Source: Vigna angularis | Lineage: Eukaryota; Streptophyta; Magnoliopsida; Fabales; Fabaceae | Length of the DNA: 64,000 nucleotides | NCBI RefSeq assembly: GCF_016808095.1 | Contig: NC_068976.1 | Location: 23,716,371-23,780,370, forward strand | Reading direction: 5' to 3' | Shown here: positions 20,929 to 31,979 of the stretch, in pieces | Layout: every line of letters begins with the position of its first letter | Numbering within the stretch: position 1 is the stretch's first letter | Made by a program: the position numbers and the translations under genes | Notes under the pieces: model-generated | The model's database searches: none | Seen by the model: only the letters and a program-made list of their open reading frames with translations | Told to the model about the DNA's origin: nothing

Positions 20929-22170
20929 ATGGCATCCCGGAGACTTCGTGTCAGAAGACGAGTTGAGACTAATGATACAGATGATGATTATGTCTTGAAC
21001 TTTGATCAGACGCGATTCCCAAGTGAAATGGCTGCTAACAGGTTCAATATACTGAGAAATCGAAAGTTAATTGCTGAAAGGAAGGTTCACTTGAATGAAG
21101 GGGAATTTGCTAACTTCAACAATGAAATAATGAGAAGAAATTGGCATCTGTTCTTAGCTAATCCTCCAGATGAGATTGATGATACCCTGGTCAGAGAATT
21201 TTATGCAAATACGTATCAGGTTGATAGAGATGGTGACCGTCAGAGCATGGTTAGAGGAGAAATTATACACTATGATAAGCAAGCAATCAATACTCTTCTG
21301 GGAACTCCATCTACACCTCCAGGCGACATCACTAACTATGGAGCATTCCGGAGAGGTGCAAAAGACCATGATATGATTGCTTCTTTGCTTTGCACCCCTG
21401 GTCACACCTACATCTTAGGGGTTAATGGCACTCCAGTGCGCATCCTGAGGAAACATCTGACCTCTTTAGCACAGATGTGGAGTGCATTTTCCTACTCCAA
21501 CTTAAGTCCTACCACACATACATCTGATATTAATTTGGAACGTTCTTATCTCATCTATGGGATCATCACAGGTATGGATATTGACATTGGAGCACACATC
21601 TCTTTAGAGTTATCAAATATTGCTGATGCTGCTAATGTTAGTCTGGGTTTCCCTGCTCTGATTACTGCCTTATGTAAGGCCAGAGGAGTCACTTCTGATA
21701 CTCCTGTTCTTTTACCTTTGCAACCACCAATTGATGGCCGCTTCATTCGAAAAAACTGCTTCAACAGGTCACATGAGCAACCACCTCCAGAACCAACACC
21801 GACACAACATGCTGGACCTTCACGCCCACCTCGTGGTACTCCTAACCTTTATACAAATCCTTCTTTTCAGGACGCCATGATGTATATGTATGCACAGAAT
21901 GATGCATTACGCAGAGGGCAAATGTGTTTGATGGATAACATGCATAGACTATCTCTTGGAATTCCTGATTTCCCTGATGACAGCGTTATGACTGCTACTC
22001 AATTTGAGGAACATGTACCTTGGCCTGAGGACAGGCCAACATTTGTGAGGGGAAGGGAAAATCAAGCACCACCACAACAACCAGATGAAGCAGAGGCTGA
22101 CCAACAAGGACATGTTGAGGAACAACAAAGACAGCCCTCACCGTGGAGACTATGGCCACATCAACCATGA
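20929..22170 (+). CDS. Second ORF of the Athila-type element
   Basis: 413 residues from ATG 20929 (MASRRLRVRRRVETND), placed after pol where Athila-lineage elements carry an extra ORF. The central part (about residues 65-250) resembles the plant 'putative transposon protein' domain: NWHLFLANPP, VREFYANTY, VRGEIIHYDKQAINTLLG and a YGIITGMDIDIG block. The C-terminal third is Pro/Gln-rich and looks disordered. I see no signal peptide and no clear membrane segment, so calling it an envelope protein is not supported by the sequence. The frame is intact and slightly GC-richer than nearby host DNA. Its role in the element is unknown. Confidence 0.75.
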   Translation: MASRRLRVRRRVETNDTDDDYVLNFDQTRFPSEMAANRFNILRNRKLIAERKVHLNEGEFANFNNEIMRRNWHLFLANPPDEIDDTLVREFYANTYQVDRDGDRQSMVRGEIIHYDKQAINTLLGTPSTPPGDITNYGAFRRGAKDHDMIASLLCTPGHTYILGVNGTPVRILRKHLTSLAQMWSAFSYSNLSPTTHTSDINLERSYLIYGIITGMDIDIGAHISLELSNIADAANVSLGFPALITALCKARGVTSDTPVLLPLQPPIDGRFIRKNCFNRSHEQPPPEPTPTQHAGPSRPPRGTPNLYTNPSFQDAMMYMYAQNDALRRGQMCLMDNMHRLSLGIPDFPDDSVMTATQFEEHVPWPEDRPTFVRGRENQAPPQQPDEAEADQQGHVEEQQRQPSPWRLWPHQP

Positions 22171-23296
22171 GTGGTTATGGTTACTTCTTTTAATTGCAGT
22201 TATTTAAATTTTAGTTTAGTTAAATGTTAGTTTTATTTTTAAAGTAAATGAGGATTATGATATATTGTGTCTAAAATAATGAGCTTTGAATTCTGTCCAT
22301 GATAACTGGCATGATTGTGAGTTTGTTATTACAAAATCTGAATTTTAGAACTTCTGTTATAATTATTTATGATTCGTTCTTGAATCTGGTTGATTGTGAC
22401 CCAGAAGTTGAATACCTGAGTGTACTGAGAAAGCTTTGAGAGCAAGTGAGAAGTTGTTATTGCTATGAATTCGGTTTTTGCATAATTCTCTTTAATACAG
22501 ATGCATTCTGGTTTAGAAATGAGAAAGGCAGTTGTTTGTTCTTGAAATTAACTACTTGGCCAGATGACTACCCATATGTGAATATTCATCCTTTGTTATC
22601 CTGTTTGAGCCTTGTATATATTTTTGTGAACCCTGAGCTTATTACAGAATAATCTACCTTATCAAACACTCTAGAAGAAGAGAACAAGAAACATATTTGT
22701 CAAGATATAGGTAGAAATTAAGTTTGGGGGAAATCATAATGAGTTGAGTCTTAAACTGATGAAAAGCAAACTGAAAAAAAAAAAAATTTATATCAAAGTT
22801 AAAAAAAAAAAAATGTGTTATGTGATGAATGAAGAGGAAGTTGATAAATAAAGTTTCAATGTTGTTATGTTCTTGTTCTCCTCTTCTCTAGTGTTGTTTT
22901 GTTTCCCTGTAAAACCATGTTTCTTCTAGCCAAGCCAAGTTATAACCTGAGAAAGTCCTTTTGATTTAAATCAGAATGTTTGAAGTGTATATGAGATGAC
23001 TTGCAAAAGTTGATGAAGTAGTTGATGACACTTTGAGCGTGAATTTGAGTGTAAACACTTGCAGGTTGAGGTAAACACTGATTGAGCACATTTGTACTAT
23101 TCTTTTTCTGGTTGTCTTATCATTTTGGATTCAAGAACTTGTTAATATAGAAGTTATAACATTTGATCTGAATATTTGGAGGTGTAGGTACAATCCTTAC
23201 TTTTGTGACAGAGATTATGTGATGGAATACTAACTGCTTTGTTGGGTTCGTTTTTCTGTTGATAATGTTTATTTTCATGAGGACATGAAAATATGT
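22171..23296 (+). other. Non-coding 3' internal region of the Athila-type element
   Basis: 1.1 kb without a supported frame. It includes an upstream polypurine-like copy (22720-22733) and short poly(A) runs near 22773 and 22800. Confidence 0.7.
22720..22733 (+). other. Internal second polypurine-like tract
   Basis: AAGTTTGGGGGAAA almost duplicates the functional tract at 23297-23311, about 580 bp upstream. It may be an additional plus-strand start or a relic. Confidence 0.55.
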
Positions 23297-23311
23297 AAGT
23301 TTGGGGGAGTT
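23297..23311 (+). other. Polypurine tract of the Athila-type element
   Basis: AAGTTTGGGGGAGTT directly precedes the 3' LTR TGATAGG start, the position expected for plus-strand priming. Confidence 0.9.
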
Positions 23312-24429
23312 TGATAGGTGTAAACTTTACTTACTTTTGTTATTTAAAATGTTGTGTTTTTGAGTAAGTTTTAGTATTAATTCTCATGAAAAATATATAA
23401 TTGTTGATGTAAGTATAGTTGTAATGTTTAAATGTGTTTTGATGCTTTTGTGTGTTTATTTTTGCAATAGAATAAGGATTGGATAATATCAAAGAGACCC
23501 TGTGTGCATCAGTGGCCCAGCCAGAGCGCACCAGTGGCCTAGCCAGAAGTGAACCAGTGGCCCAGCGAGCCAGTCGCCCAGCGAGCGGGAACAACTCGCC
23601 CAGCGAGTGGATTCCTTTCGCCCAGCGAAAAGTCACTTAAGGTCCTTTCTTTAAAAACGCGATCCAGAGGCAGAAACCAGTGAGTTCTGGAGGGGAGAAG
23701 CCAGGGGAGACTCTGCAGCTCACGTTCATACTCGTTTTGGGTGCTCCGGAGTGGAATTTCAACACTTTCTACCATCCAATCCATCCTTTATCGCTTCTAT
23801 GATGTATATGTGTAGCTAGAACTCCATTTCACTGGGGTTGAGAGTACATTTCTGAAACTCTTTGTAATTTCTATATTAATGCATGATCTTGTATGAATTT
23901 TGTGTTCTATCTTTATTATTCATGCCTATGATGAGAATCTGAGCTATTTGAACGGTTAAATCATTGAGAAATGTATGAGACCGCGGACCTAGGATAGAAC
24001 TGCTAAAGGATTTCGAGTCCTAGACATAGGAGGAAATTTTTAGTCATCTGTGACATTGTGATTAAGGCAAATCTGATAACTGAATTATCTAAGAGATTAG
24101 GATTTAGTTTGAATGATTCTGAACGGTCATCTGAGAGATCAGGACTGCATGCGCCTAGGATGTTGATGCTTAATTTTGAGAAATTGTGTTAGTAGAAAAT
24201 TACTTGAGTGATGAACTTGAAAATCAACCCCAGTGAACTTTAATTCATCTGTTTTTACCACTTTAATTTCATCTGTATGCAAATCTTATTTGTGTTGTAA
24301 ATTTAATCGCTAAATTAGTAAACTTTAATCAATCTGTGAATCAAAACAAATCTCTTGGGAAACGATATTCGGACTTACCGGTTTATTACTTGTACGATTC
24401 GGTACACTTGCCGAAATAATCGTCTAACA
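23312..24429 (+). repeat. 3' LTR of the Athila-type element
   Basis: 1118 bp, partner of 12763-13985, with a shortened minisatellite. Confidence 0.96.
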
Positions 24430-24434
24430 TAGTG

Positions 24435-24700
24435 CCTAAAGGTCCACCTGCCTAATGATCAAATAACTCTTCTAGCGAAATTATCACTAAAACTCACATA
24501 CTTAAATCCCCCCCCAAAAGTCACCCAGCGGGAACAATCTTGCCTAACGACATCCATGTTAAAAGCTCACTGACTTTGTCTTCGCCTAACAATATATCCT
24601 TGCTCAGTGAAACCAAGTTGCAAGCTTTTTGACTTCCGCTTCGCCCAACAAGTATATCCTTGCTCAGTAACAAGTCTTCATAATTGTGCATAACATAAGT
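24435..24700. repeat. Decayed repeat at the insertion site, CGCCCAGCGA-related
   Basis: Host-side sequence continuing from 12757 across the insertion. It holds degenerate units such as CACCCAGCGG, CGCCTAACAA, CGCCCAACAAG and two copies of 'tatccttgctcagt'. The other flank ends CTACTCGcttaaCGAGTAG. It appears to be an older relative of the motif carried by the inserted element. Confidence 0.55.
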
Positions 24701-24770
24701 CTATAGATTTATTCCATTCAACCCTGCATAGTTTAACAACAATCACATATGTCAAAACATACCAAATTTC

Positions 24771-24821
24771 ACATTACACAATCTTTCACATTACACAATC
24801 TTTCACATTACACAATCTTTC
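24771..24821. repeat. Three exact 17-bp tandem units
   Basis: The unit ACATTACACAATCTTTC is repeated three times without change. Confidence 0.97.
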
Positions 24822-26613
24822 ACTAACTTAAAAATTTCATTTGCAACACCAATCAAACAACAATTTTACATTTAAATATACAACCAATTCATGTTATTTA
24901 AGAACCTAACCACAATTCAACACATCACACTCATCACACAAATCAATCATTTAATCAATTCGTCATACAATCATAAAATTAGAAATTTCAAGATATATAT
25001 AACTTCAAAGCAGTGCAATTGACTTTCCTTACCTAACCAATAGATGACAAGATCCTAACTAGCGAAACTTCTTCCAACATGCAAGATGCTCTATCTACAC
25101 ATAAAACATCACAAAAATGATCATGACATATTGTTATGATCACTATTAAGCAAATACTCATATAAATTACTAAAAAGATGCATGTAAGTAAAAGAAAACT
25201 CACATATAATAGATAATAGAAAAAGATAAAGAAAAAATGGTTGAAACTCAACTTATACAAATGAAGATCAATCATATGGTCTCGATTATTCAATCATACG
25301 AGCAAAGATAACAAACTATTGGAGAGAAGTCAAAGAACTATAGAAACGTGATTTCTAAAGAGGTGACATGTTTTAAAATATTGAATCTCGTTTATAAAAA
25401 AACTATTTATTTAAACATTTTAATATTAAAATAATTGAGTTTCACTATTTTTAAACAACTATCACTTCTAAAATATCATTTTCTATATCTTTACGCATGT
25501 TTCTACTTAAAAAGGAGTTTCTATAACAAAGTCTCTATCTTCAACCAAATAAAATATGTAACAAAAAATAGATAAAAAGTTGTTGTATATGAAAATAGGT
25601 GAAGTAGGTAAGTCTAAATAAAGGAAATGGAGAGATGTTAGTGGACCAAAGAGATGTATGTAGTTGAAGGAGACATGTATGGTTGAAGAAGATAAAAATG
25701 GATAAATAGATTTAGTGAGTGAAAAAAATTATTAACAATAAAAATTTGTCATATTTAATTCTAAATATTTAGATTAAAAATAATATACTTCCTTTGTTGT
25801 TATAATAAAGATGTACAAAGTTATAACATACAAATTAACATTGACTTAATCAACCGTAATTTAAATAAATATAAATATTAAAAATAAATCAAATTAATAT
25901 TAATGAAAAGTAAGCGCTAACATTATTTATTTATAATATTTATTTTAATTAATAACAATAAAACTAACATTATCCTATTACACTAACATAGAAAAAAATT
26001 ACTTAAGAAGAGTTAAAAATAAATAACATTCGAAACTATTTTAATACTAACATAAATAAAAAGGAAAATAAAAACTAATTTTTAGTACCGATGTTAATAT
26101 TTAAACTAATTTAGTATTTTCTGAAAGATAATAATTGTTCATGAAAAAGGAAAAAGGTTAGATATAAAGAGATGGAGAGAATTAGAGAGAGGAATATAGA
26201 AAGCTTATTCCACACTTTTATGAAAAAAATAAAAAAAACAACATTAAAAGATTAGAGAATGGAGGAAAGAATGGGTCTTAGGACAGGTTGTCGCATTAAA
26301 GATAAGCTAATTAACATAGACTATTTAATTAGATTTCAACAAAACTTAACAAATTGACTCTAACGTGTGCATCAAGCTTTTCATTTTTCATTGTTTATTA
26401 TAAAGCTTTCGAATTAGACTTTAAATCTAATTTAATCGATATAAAACATTTAATATATATTTCTCATATCAAAATATCTATTTCAAGTATGAAATTAGAC
26501 ACGATAAAATAACGAATATAATAATACGTTTAATAAATAATAAATATTTCAAAATAAACTTTATTTTTAAATTAATTTTATAAAATTAATTTATAAAATA
26601 ATATTTATACCTA

Positions 26614-26660
<47 letters not shown>

Positions 26661-26834
26661 TAAATTAGTGATATTTTTAATTAATATAAAACTTCAAACA
26701 TTTCTAAGAATAAGTATAAATAATATTATGATGTGAAAAATAGGAGTAGGTGTCCACTTGGATAACATTGCATGCAGTCATGCACAATAAAGGCTGGGTT
26801 GGAATTTCACGGCCTACATTTTTTACATTGAAAA
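24822..26834. other. Intergenic DNA, no gene recognised
   Basis: AT-rich, with no frame showing family motifs. It includes a TA microsatellite at 26619-26658 and weak matches further upstream to the GRP-C promoter (CCACTTGGATAACA near 26755). Confidence 0.5.
26619..26658. repeat. (TA)n microsatellite, about 20 units
   Basis: Uninterrupted dinucleotide run read directly. Confidence 0.97.
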
Positions 26835-26930
26835 ATGAAGAAGTCGTTAGTAAAGAATGAATTGCTACGCTATACGGCGCCAATTAAGTGAAAGGTCCCA
26901 ACCTTCCCTTCTCCACTCCTATATATATAG
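26751..26930 (+). promoter_or_regulatory. GRP-B promoter with block shared with GRP-C
   Basis: TACGGCGCCAATTA (26873-26886), AAGGTCCCAAC (26892-26902), a CT-rich stretch and the TATA box ATATATATAG (about 26920) recur in the same order before GRP-C. Further upstream, GCCTACA...TTTTTACATTGAAAA and CCACTTGG also match. The shared order suggests common regulation. No factor can be named. Confidence 0.65.
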
Positions 26931-26995
26931 ACTATACCTTCCACTATTTTTCACATTCTTCAATACCACGACAAATAATCTCATTCTCTTTTACG

Positions 26996-28008
26996 ATGAC
27001 TCCCAAGATAACAATACCACTTGTCTTATGTTTCCTGTTCATGTTCTTTTTTATGTCATCTGAGGTGGCAGCAAAGGATTTCAAAGAGGGTGAGTTACAT
27101 CTATCATCATAAATGTTTTTACAAACACTAGTTAATTTTTTTTCAAAATATAATAAATTTTCCTAAGAATATGTATTTTTATAAACATGCTATCATTCTG
27201 TATTAGCTTAAATATATTTTTTTACTTCAATCTCATTGGCTAAGCTACGTATCATTAGACTCAGATCTTTTACGTAAAATTGTAAACTTAACTATTATGG
27301 GAAAATTTTTTTTGGGAGAAGAGTTTCCACATGACTAATAATTTTTCTCAGAGATTAATCACAAGAAAATTCGTGAATGATTAATAACATTTTAAATAAA
27401 AGAAATGCTTTTGTCTTTGTAATTTTTTTTTGGGAGAAGAGTTTCCACATGACTAAATAAGAGGCATAATTTCAGGAAAAAAAAAACACTGAAGCCTCTT
27501 CTATTTATTAATTCCTATTTAGCACCCTTAAAACATTTGTTATCCACAGCTTTAAGTATATAATCTATCGTGAGAAATATACAAGGTTTTTTTTTTTTTA
27601 TAAAAAAAATCATATCCATATTAGTGGACAATAGTTTTCCAATTTGTTATTATTTAAACCTTTTAACAAATTATATTATACCTAATATGGGTGTGCAAAT
27701 TTCACTTTTCTATTGTAAACAGTTCATGCGTTAAGAACTATAATGTGTTTGCAGATGAGGTTGCTAGAATGACAAATAGAGTGGGTGATGCCAACTTAGT
27801 TGGCGGCGACGGCAGTGGCTATGGGTTTGGTGGTGGTTACCGCGGTGGCTATGGCTTTGGTGGTTTACCTGGCGATTATGGCTACGGCGGTTTCCCTGAG
27901 TATGGCTACGGCGGTTTCCCACGTGGTGGGTTTCGCCCATGGTTCTGTCGTTTAGGTTGTTGTTATAGGAATCCGTACACAAGACAATGCTTGAGGTGTT
28001 GCCCATAA
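26996..28008 (+). CDS. GRP-B: secreted glycine-rich protein with Cys-rich tail, two exons
   Basis: Exon 1 is 26996-27089 and exon 2 is 27755-28008, giving 115 residues. Exon 1 encodes MTPKITIPLVLCFLFMFFFM, a strong signal peptide, and ends at donor G|GTGAGT. Exon 2 starts after TTTGCAG and keeps phase 1. It encodes DEVARMTNRVGDA, then a GYGFGG/GYGGFP-rich core and a tail with CRLGCC and CLRCCP. The CxxxCC...CxxCC tail pairs it with GRP-A and the plant class II glycine-rich family, found in the cell wall. The intron (665 bp) contains a duplicated 32-bp stretch. An AATAAA lies near 28071. Gene structure is clean, so this copy is likely functional. Confidence 0.85.
27306..27456. repeat. Duplicated 32-bp segment in the GRP-B intron
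   Basis: The stretch starting GGGAGAAGAGTTTCCACATG occurs at about 27306-27338 and again at 27423-27456, each time after a T run and in the same orientation. The spacing is about 117 bp. No role is evident. Confidence 0.85.
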
Positions 28009-29042
28009 TATTGTGAAGAATCCCAAAAATGAGACAGTGGAGTTCAACTTAATCAGTGTTGTATTTCATCAATAAAATGTTATGTTATGAGATGTATGGA
28101 TGGATAAATCACAATCCTTCCATTCATATGTTATGTATCGTACAATGTATAACATCGTCATTTGTAAGTCAAGTGTTTTCTTATGTATAACTATAATTAA
28201 TGTCATTACAAATTACCACCATTTCTATTTATTCACGAGTCAGATTCTATATTGAATTATGTTTTTGTTATCGTTTGTTATATTTTCAAAATACATTAGT
28301 GTTGTTATTTAAAAATCATTTTAATATATTTTAAAATATCAATGAAGAAACAGTAGAAAAATACAAAAAAAAAACTCAATAGAAAATTTAAATTCTTTTC
28401 ACAAAGCAGAGAAATTAGAAATTACGATTATAACTTCTCTAATTAACGCGGCCAAATCAATAAACTATCAACAGTATTAACAAAATCCTAATATTTCCTA
28501 TATGCAGTAGTCTTTTTTTTTCATAGCTTCTTTTTTATATATAACACAAGTGGCATAACTTCTACAATAATATAAAAATAAGACTTTCATAATAATGTCA
28601 GTGTTATAAGATTTTAACCGTAGATTTAATATAACGTTTAATAAGAATCAACTTCAAAAATAGTATATATAAAAAAACTTGTATACTTATTATTTTAAGA
28701 TTTTGCATTAAAATTATTGTATTATTTATTTTATAAATTTATTCATATCTAGGTGGTGTCATTTTTTGTAAAAATGAAAATAAGAATAATTCTGAAAGAC
28801 GTGGTATTATAGAAACATGTTTGAGTGGCTCTAATGCAAGTTTGGGAGGATACCATGTTAGTGTCTTATAATCAAGCTTATTACTTTTTTTTAAAATTAA
28901 ATTAAATCTAAAATACATTTTTAATATAAAATGTGAATCAGGAAATAAAACTTATTTTAATAAAAATATATCTTTTTATTAAATTTATTGTTTCACCTGT
29001 CGTTAAACCATTAGTTAATATTTAATTTCACACTAAATATGA

Positions 29043-29295
<253 letters not shown>

Positions 29296-30178
29296 AATTA
29301 ATCTTTGCTTGTTCGTTTTCTGCAGAGGAAGCTTCCTCCAACATGTCTTTTGTCTTCTTTTCATTCAAAATGAGAAAATTAGAAGGGAATTACTGCTTTG
29401 TTTTATACATATTTATAAAAATATATACAATAATGATAGAGGAGGAAAAAAAAGGATAAATAATTTAATTTTAAATGAATTTTGATCTCAACACTTTATT
29501 ATTTTTATTCTGAAGTTAACTAGTAATTGTTTGCTTTCGTTTTAAATTATTTTATATATGTGTGTGTTACATCATTAAGTTTTAATTTTGGTTTTAGTAA
29601 CAATATTCTTTTTTATTTTTTAAAAATTGATGTTTTGAACTTGTGAATGTCCATTTTTTAATAAAATAATTGGTTTTCATTTATTCAAAATCTAAAACAT
29701 ATTTTGGTATTTAATGTTCATTAAAAATAAATAAACAATATTTATTTTAAGGAGTGCATCATCATATCACCGTAGAATTAATTGAAGTCGAAATTTCTGA
29801 TTTTGAGAATTATGGGTATATAACTGGAAATTTGTATATTTTTTAAAAAGCCCATGCTAATCTACTCATACAACATTTTTTTTGAGTAAAAAAATAGACA
29901 ATTAATATTAAATTGAATTTTCCTCGAATGAAACTTGAAAATTCTTTAAGAAGATTTATCCATCGTGATTTAATGGATTTGACAACTAACTGGAGAATAG
30001 GTTGACAATGAGTATAATGACAAGTTGTTGGATAGAAACTAAATAACATTAACAATGAGTTGGCCATTCATCAATTTTAGAACACGAGATTAGGAAACAG
30101 TCATAATATGTATTTTATTTTGTTAGATATATTAAAATTTTAATTGGACATATGTGTATTTATCTTCATATATGTGTG

Positions 30179-30195
30179 TTATTATTATTATTTTA

Positions 30196-30248
<53 letters not shown>

Positions 30249-30249
30249 T
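30179..30249. repeat. Imperfect (TTA)n microsatellite
   Basis: About 20 trinucleotide units with two interruptions. Confidence 0.95.
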
Positions 30250-30934
30250 ATTGGTTTTAAAAATATTCCCACTAACTCCTAATCTTAAAGTCACCACTAG
30301 ATCGTTACCTAACATTCTATTAAATAATAATAAGCACTTATACATGCAAATTAAAAAAAAAAATTGTTTCACTTTAAGGATACAAAAAAAAGGAAGACAA
30401 ATTATTTTTTAAAATCAAAACTAATTGCAACTTATTTTACAACGACAAAAAAGAGAACGGAACTCGTATTTACATTATAGCAAAACTTAAAAGCTTTTTT
30501 AATTGCTCCGTCAATAAGTTGTTGATGAAAGTAGAATTAAATTAGAATTCCTTTTATTTTAAAAAGATATTTGAAGTTGAAATCTTGTGGATGAAAAAGA
30601 GACACTTCAATGAAAGTAGTAAGTTAGAATCTTTTACTACCAACAGTATAGTTTGAAAAAAAAAGTCATTTGACCCTTTTTCATGTAGAATTAAAATTTA
30701 AGTTTTGCTAATCCACTCTTTAAAGACTTGTGTTGAAGGTTACTATATAAAATTGATTAAAAGAATTTTTAATTTGATTAGAAAATAAATCTGAAAAGGA
30801 TTAAGAGAATGTATATCTAATTTTATTTTGTTTTACATGAGTGTATACTTTGGGTAATACGAGACACTATAGTAGTAGCAAAGTACAGTAGGTGTTTAGT
30901 TCTCCACTTGGCTGACATATATAGCAAGTTCATG

Positions 30935-30998
30935 CACGTAATCACCTACAATAACTAATTAATATACACGTAATCACCTACAGTAGTTAATTAATGTG
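30935..30998 (+). promoter_or_regulatory. Duplicated 32-bp promoter segment upstream of GRP-C
   Basis: Two adjacent copies starting CACGTAATCACCTACA (30935-30966 and 30967-30998). Each contains an ACGT core, a possible bZIP site, and TTAATTAAT-like ends. It lies about 250 bp before the start codon. The duplication is absent from GRP-A and GRP-B. Confidence 0.7.
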
Positions 30999-31114
30999 CT
31001 TGAATTTCTTAGCCTACAAACTTTTTACCATTGAAAATGAGAAGGAAGATTAATTAGGTGGTGATGAAGAACAAATCGGTTCTTAAGTTGAGCATAAAGT
31101 CTGAACGAGTATGC

Positions 31115-31169
31115 TACGGCGCCATTAAAGAACAAGGTCCCAACTTCTCCCTCTTCCTTCCTATATATA
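31115..31169 (+). promoter_or_regulatory. GRP-C core promoter with block shared with GRP-B
   Basis: TACGGCGCCATTA (31115-31127), AAGGTCCCAAC (31134-31144), a CT-rich stretch and TATA box CTATATATAC (about 31161-31170). The ATG is 83 bp further on. Confidence 0.7.
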
Positions 31170-31244
31170 CACTGCACATTCTCACCGTTTCTCTCATCCT
31201 TCCACACTAAACCTATTTCGTTTCAGTTAATCTCTTTCTGCAAG

Positions 31245-31979
31245 ATGCCTTCCAAGAGGAACATGTCATCACTCATCCTATGCCTGTTCGCCATTTTCCT
31301 TTTCGTCTTCTCAGCGGTCGCATCAAGGGAACTCAAAGATCGTGAGCTATTTCTCCTTTTACCTTCTTTTTTCATTGCCACTTTAACGTAATAGACAAAG
31401 TATAAAATTTTTCAACACCAAAAGTGACCATTTTAAAAAGATTACAGGAACAAGCCAAATGTAATTAGGTTGATTAACATATATTTATGCCTTTCTGAAT
31501 GATTTTTTTATTTAATATCATTAAAACATTCAATAACCGAGCTTTTCAGTGTACAGCATGTTTACAATATAAAGGGTTTCTGAATCTTTTTCATTCGGTC
31601 ACAATGAACTCTCCTTCTAGAACTTTTTATGTTTTCCTAATATATTCATGGTGGTGGCTTCCCAGTTTCTAATCGTGATCGTCGTGCCTTCAATGGTGAT
31701 TCTCGCCTCTTCTGGGGAGGAGGTCCTAACTACTTCGGTGGTTACGGCGGTGGTTACTTTGGTCCCTACGATCCCCGTTTCGGTAGGTATCCTTTCTATG
31801 GTGGAGGTGGGTTAAACAATCCTTATGGAGGGTTCAACAATCCTAATATTGGATTTGGTGGGTTGAATCCTTTTGGTGGGTTCGGCAATCCTAATATTGG
31901 GTTCGGCAATCCTAATATTGGAGGTGGGCTCGGCAATCCTATTGGTGGTGGGTTCAATGTTGGTGCAAGAGTGCCGTGA
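31245..31979 (+). CDS. GRP-C: secreted glycine/asparagine-rich protein, two exons
   Basis: Exon 1 is 31245-31341 and exon 2 is 31666-31979, giving 136 residues. Exon 1 encodes signal peptide MPSKRNMSSLILCLFAIFLF, then VASRELKD, and ends in the same phase 1 as GRP-A and GRP-B at C|GTGAGC. Exon 2 after TTCCCAG has no methionine, so it is easy to miss. It reads GGGPNYFGGYGGGYFG, then repeats of GFGNPNIGFGNPNIG type, ending VGARVP at TGA 31977-31979. The Cys tail of GRP-A and GRP-B is absent, so any disulfide or receptor-binding function tied to that tail is lost or never present. An AATAAA lies near 32071. The frame is open across the junction and the promoter is conserved, so it is probably functional. 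Confidence 0.8.

Larger units (their letters stand above)
12763..24429 (+). mobile_element. Young, apparently intact Athila-type Ty3/gypsy retrotransposon
   Basis: LTRs 12763-13985 and 23312-24429 start TGATAGGTG and end TCTAACA. A perfect 5-bp target duplication TAGTG lies at 12758-12762 and 24430-24434. The tRNA-Asp-type primer site TGGCGCCGTTGCCGGGG follows the left LTR and the polypurine tract AAGTTTGGGGGAG precedes the right one. The internal region holds an uninterrupted gag-pol ORF, a spacer with CGCCCAGCGA repeats, a second ORF of 413 codons and a 1.1-kb leader to the polypurine tract. Outside a repeat-number difference of about 104 bp, I see one substitution and one single-base indel between the LTRs over about 1.1 kb. 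This is therefore a very recent insertion. Reverse transcriptase and integrase style, the DLGA protease and the downstream ORF point to the Athila lineage. Confidence 0.96.

Noticed and set aside
20929..22170. Calling the second Athila ORF an envelope gene
   Set aside because: Position fits, but I see no signal peptide, fusion segment or membrane anchor.
24750..24830. CRISPR-like array
   Set aside because: Three directly adjacent identical 17-bp units with no spacers in plant nuclear DNA; a plain tandem repeat.
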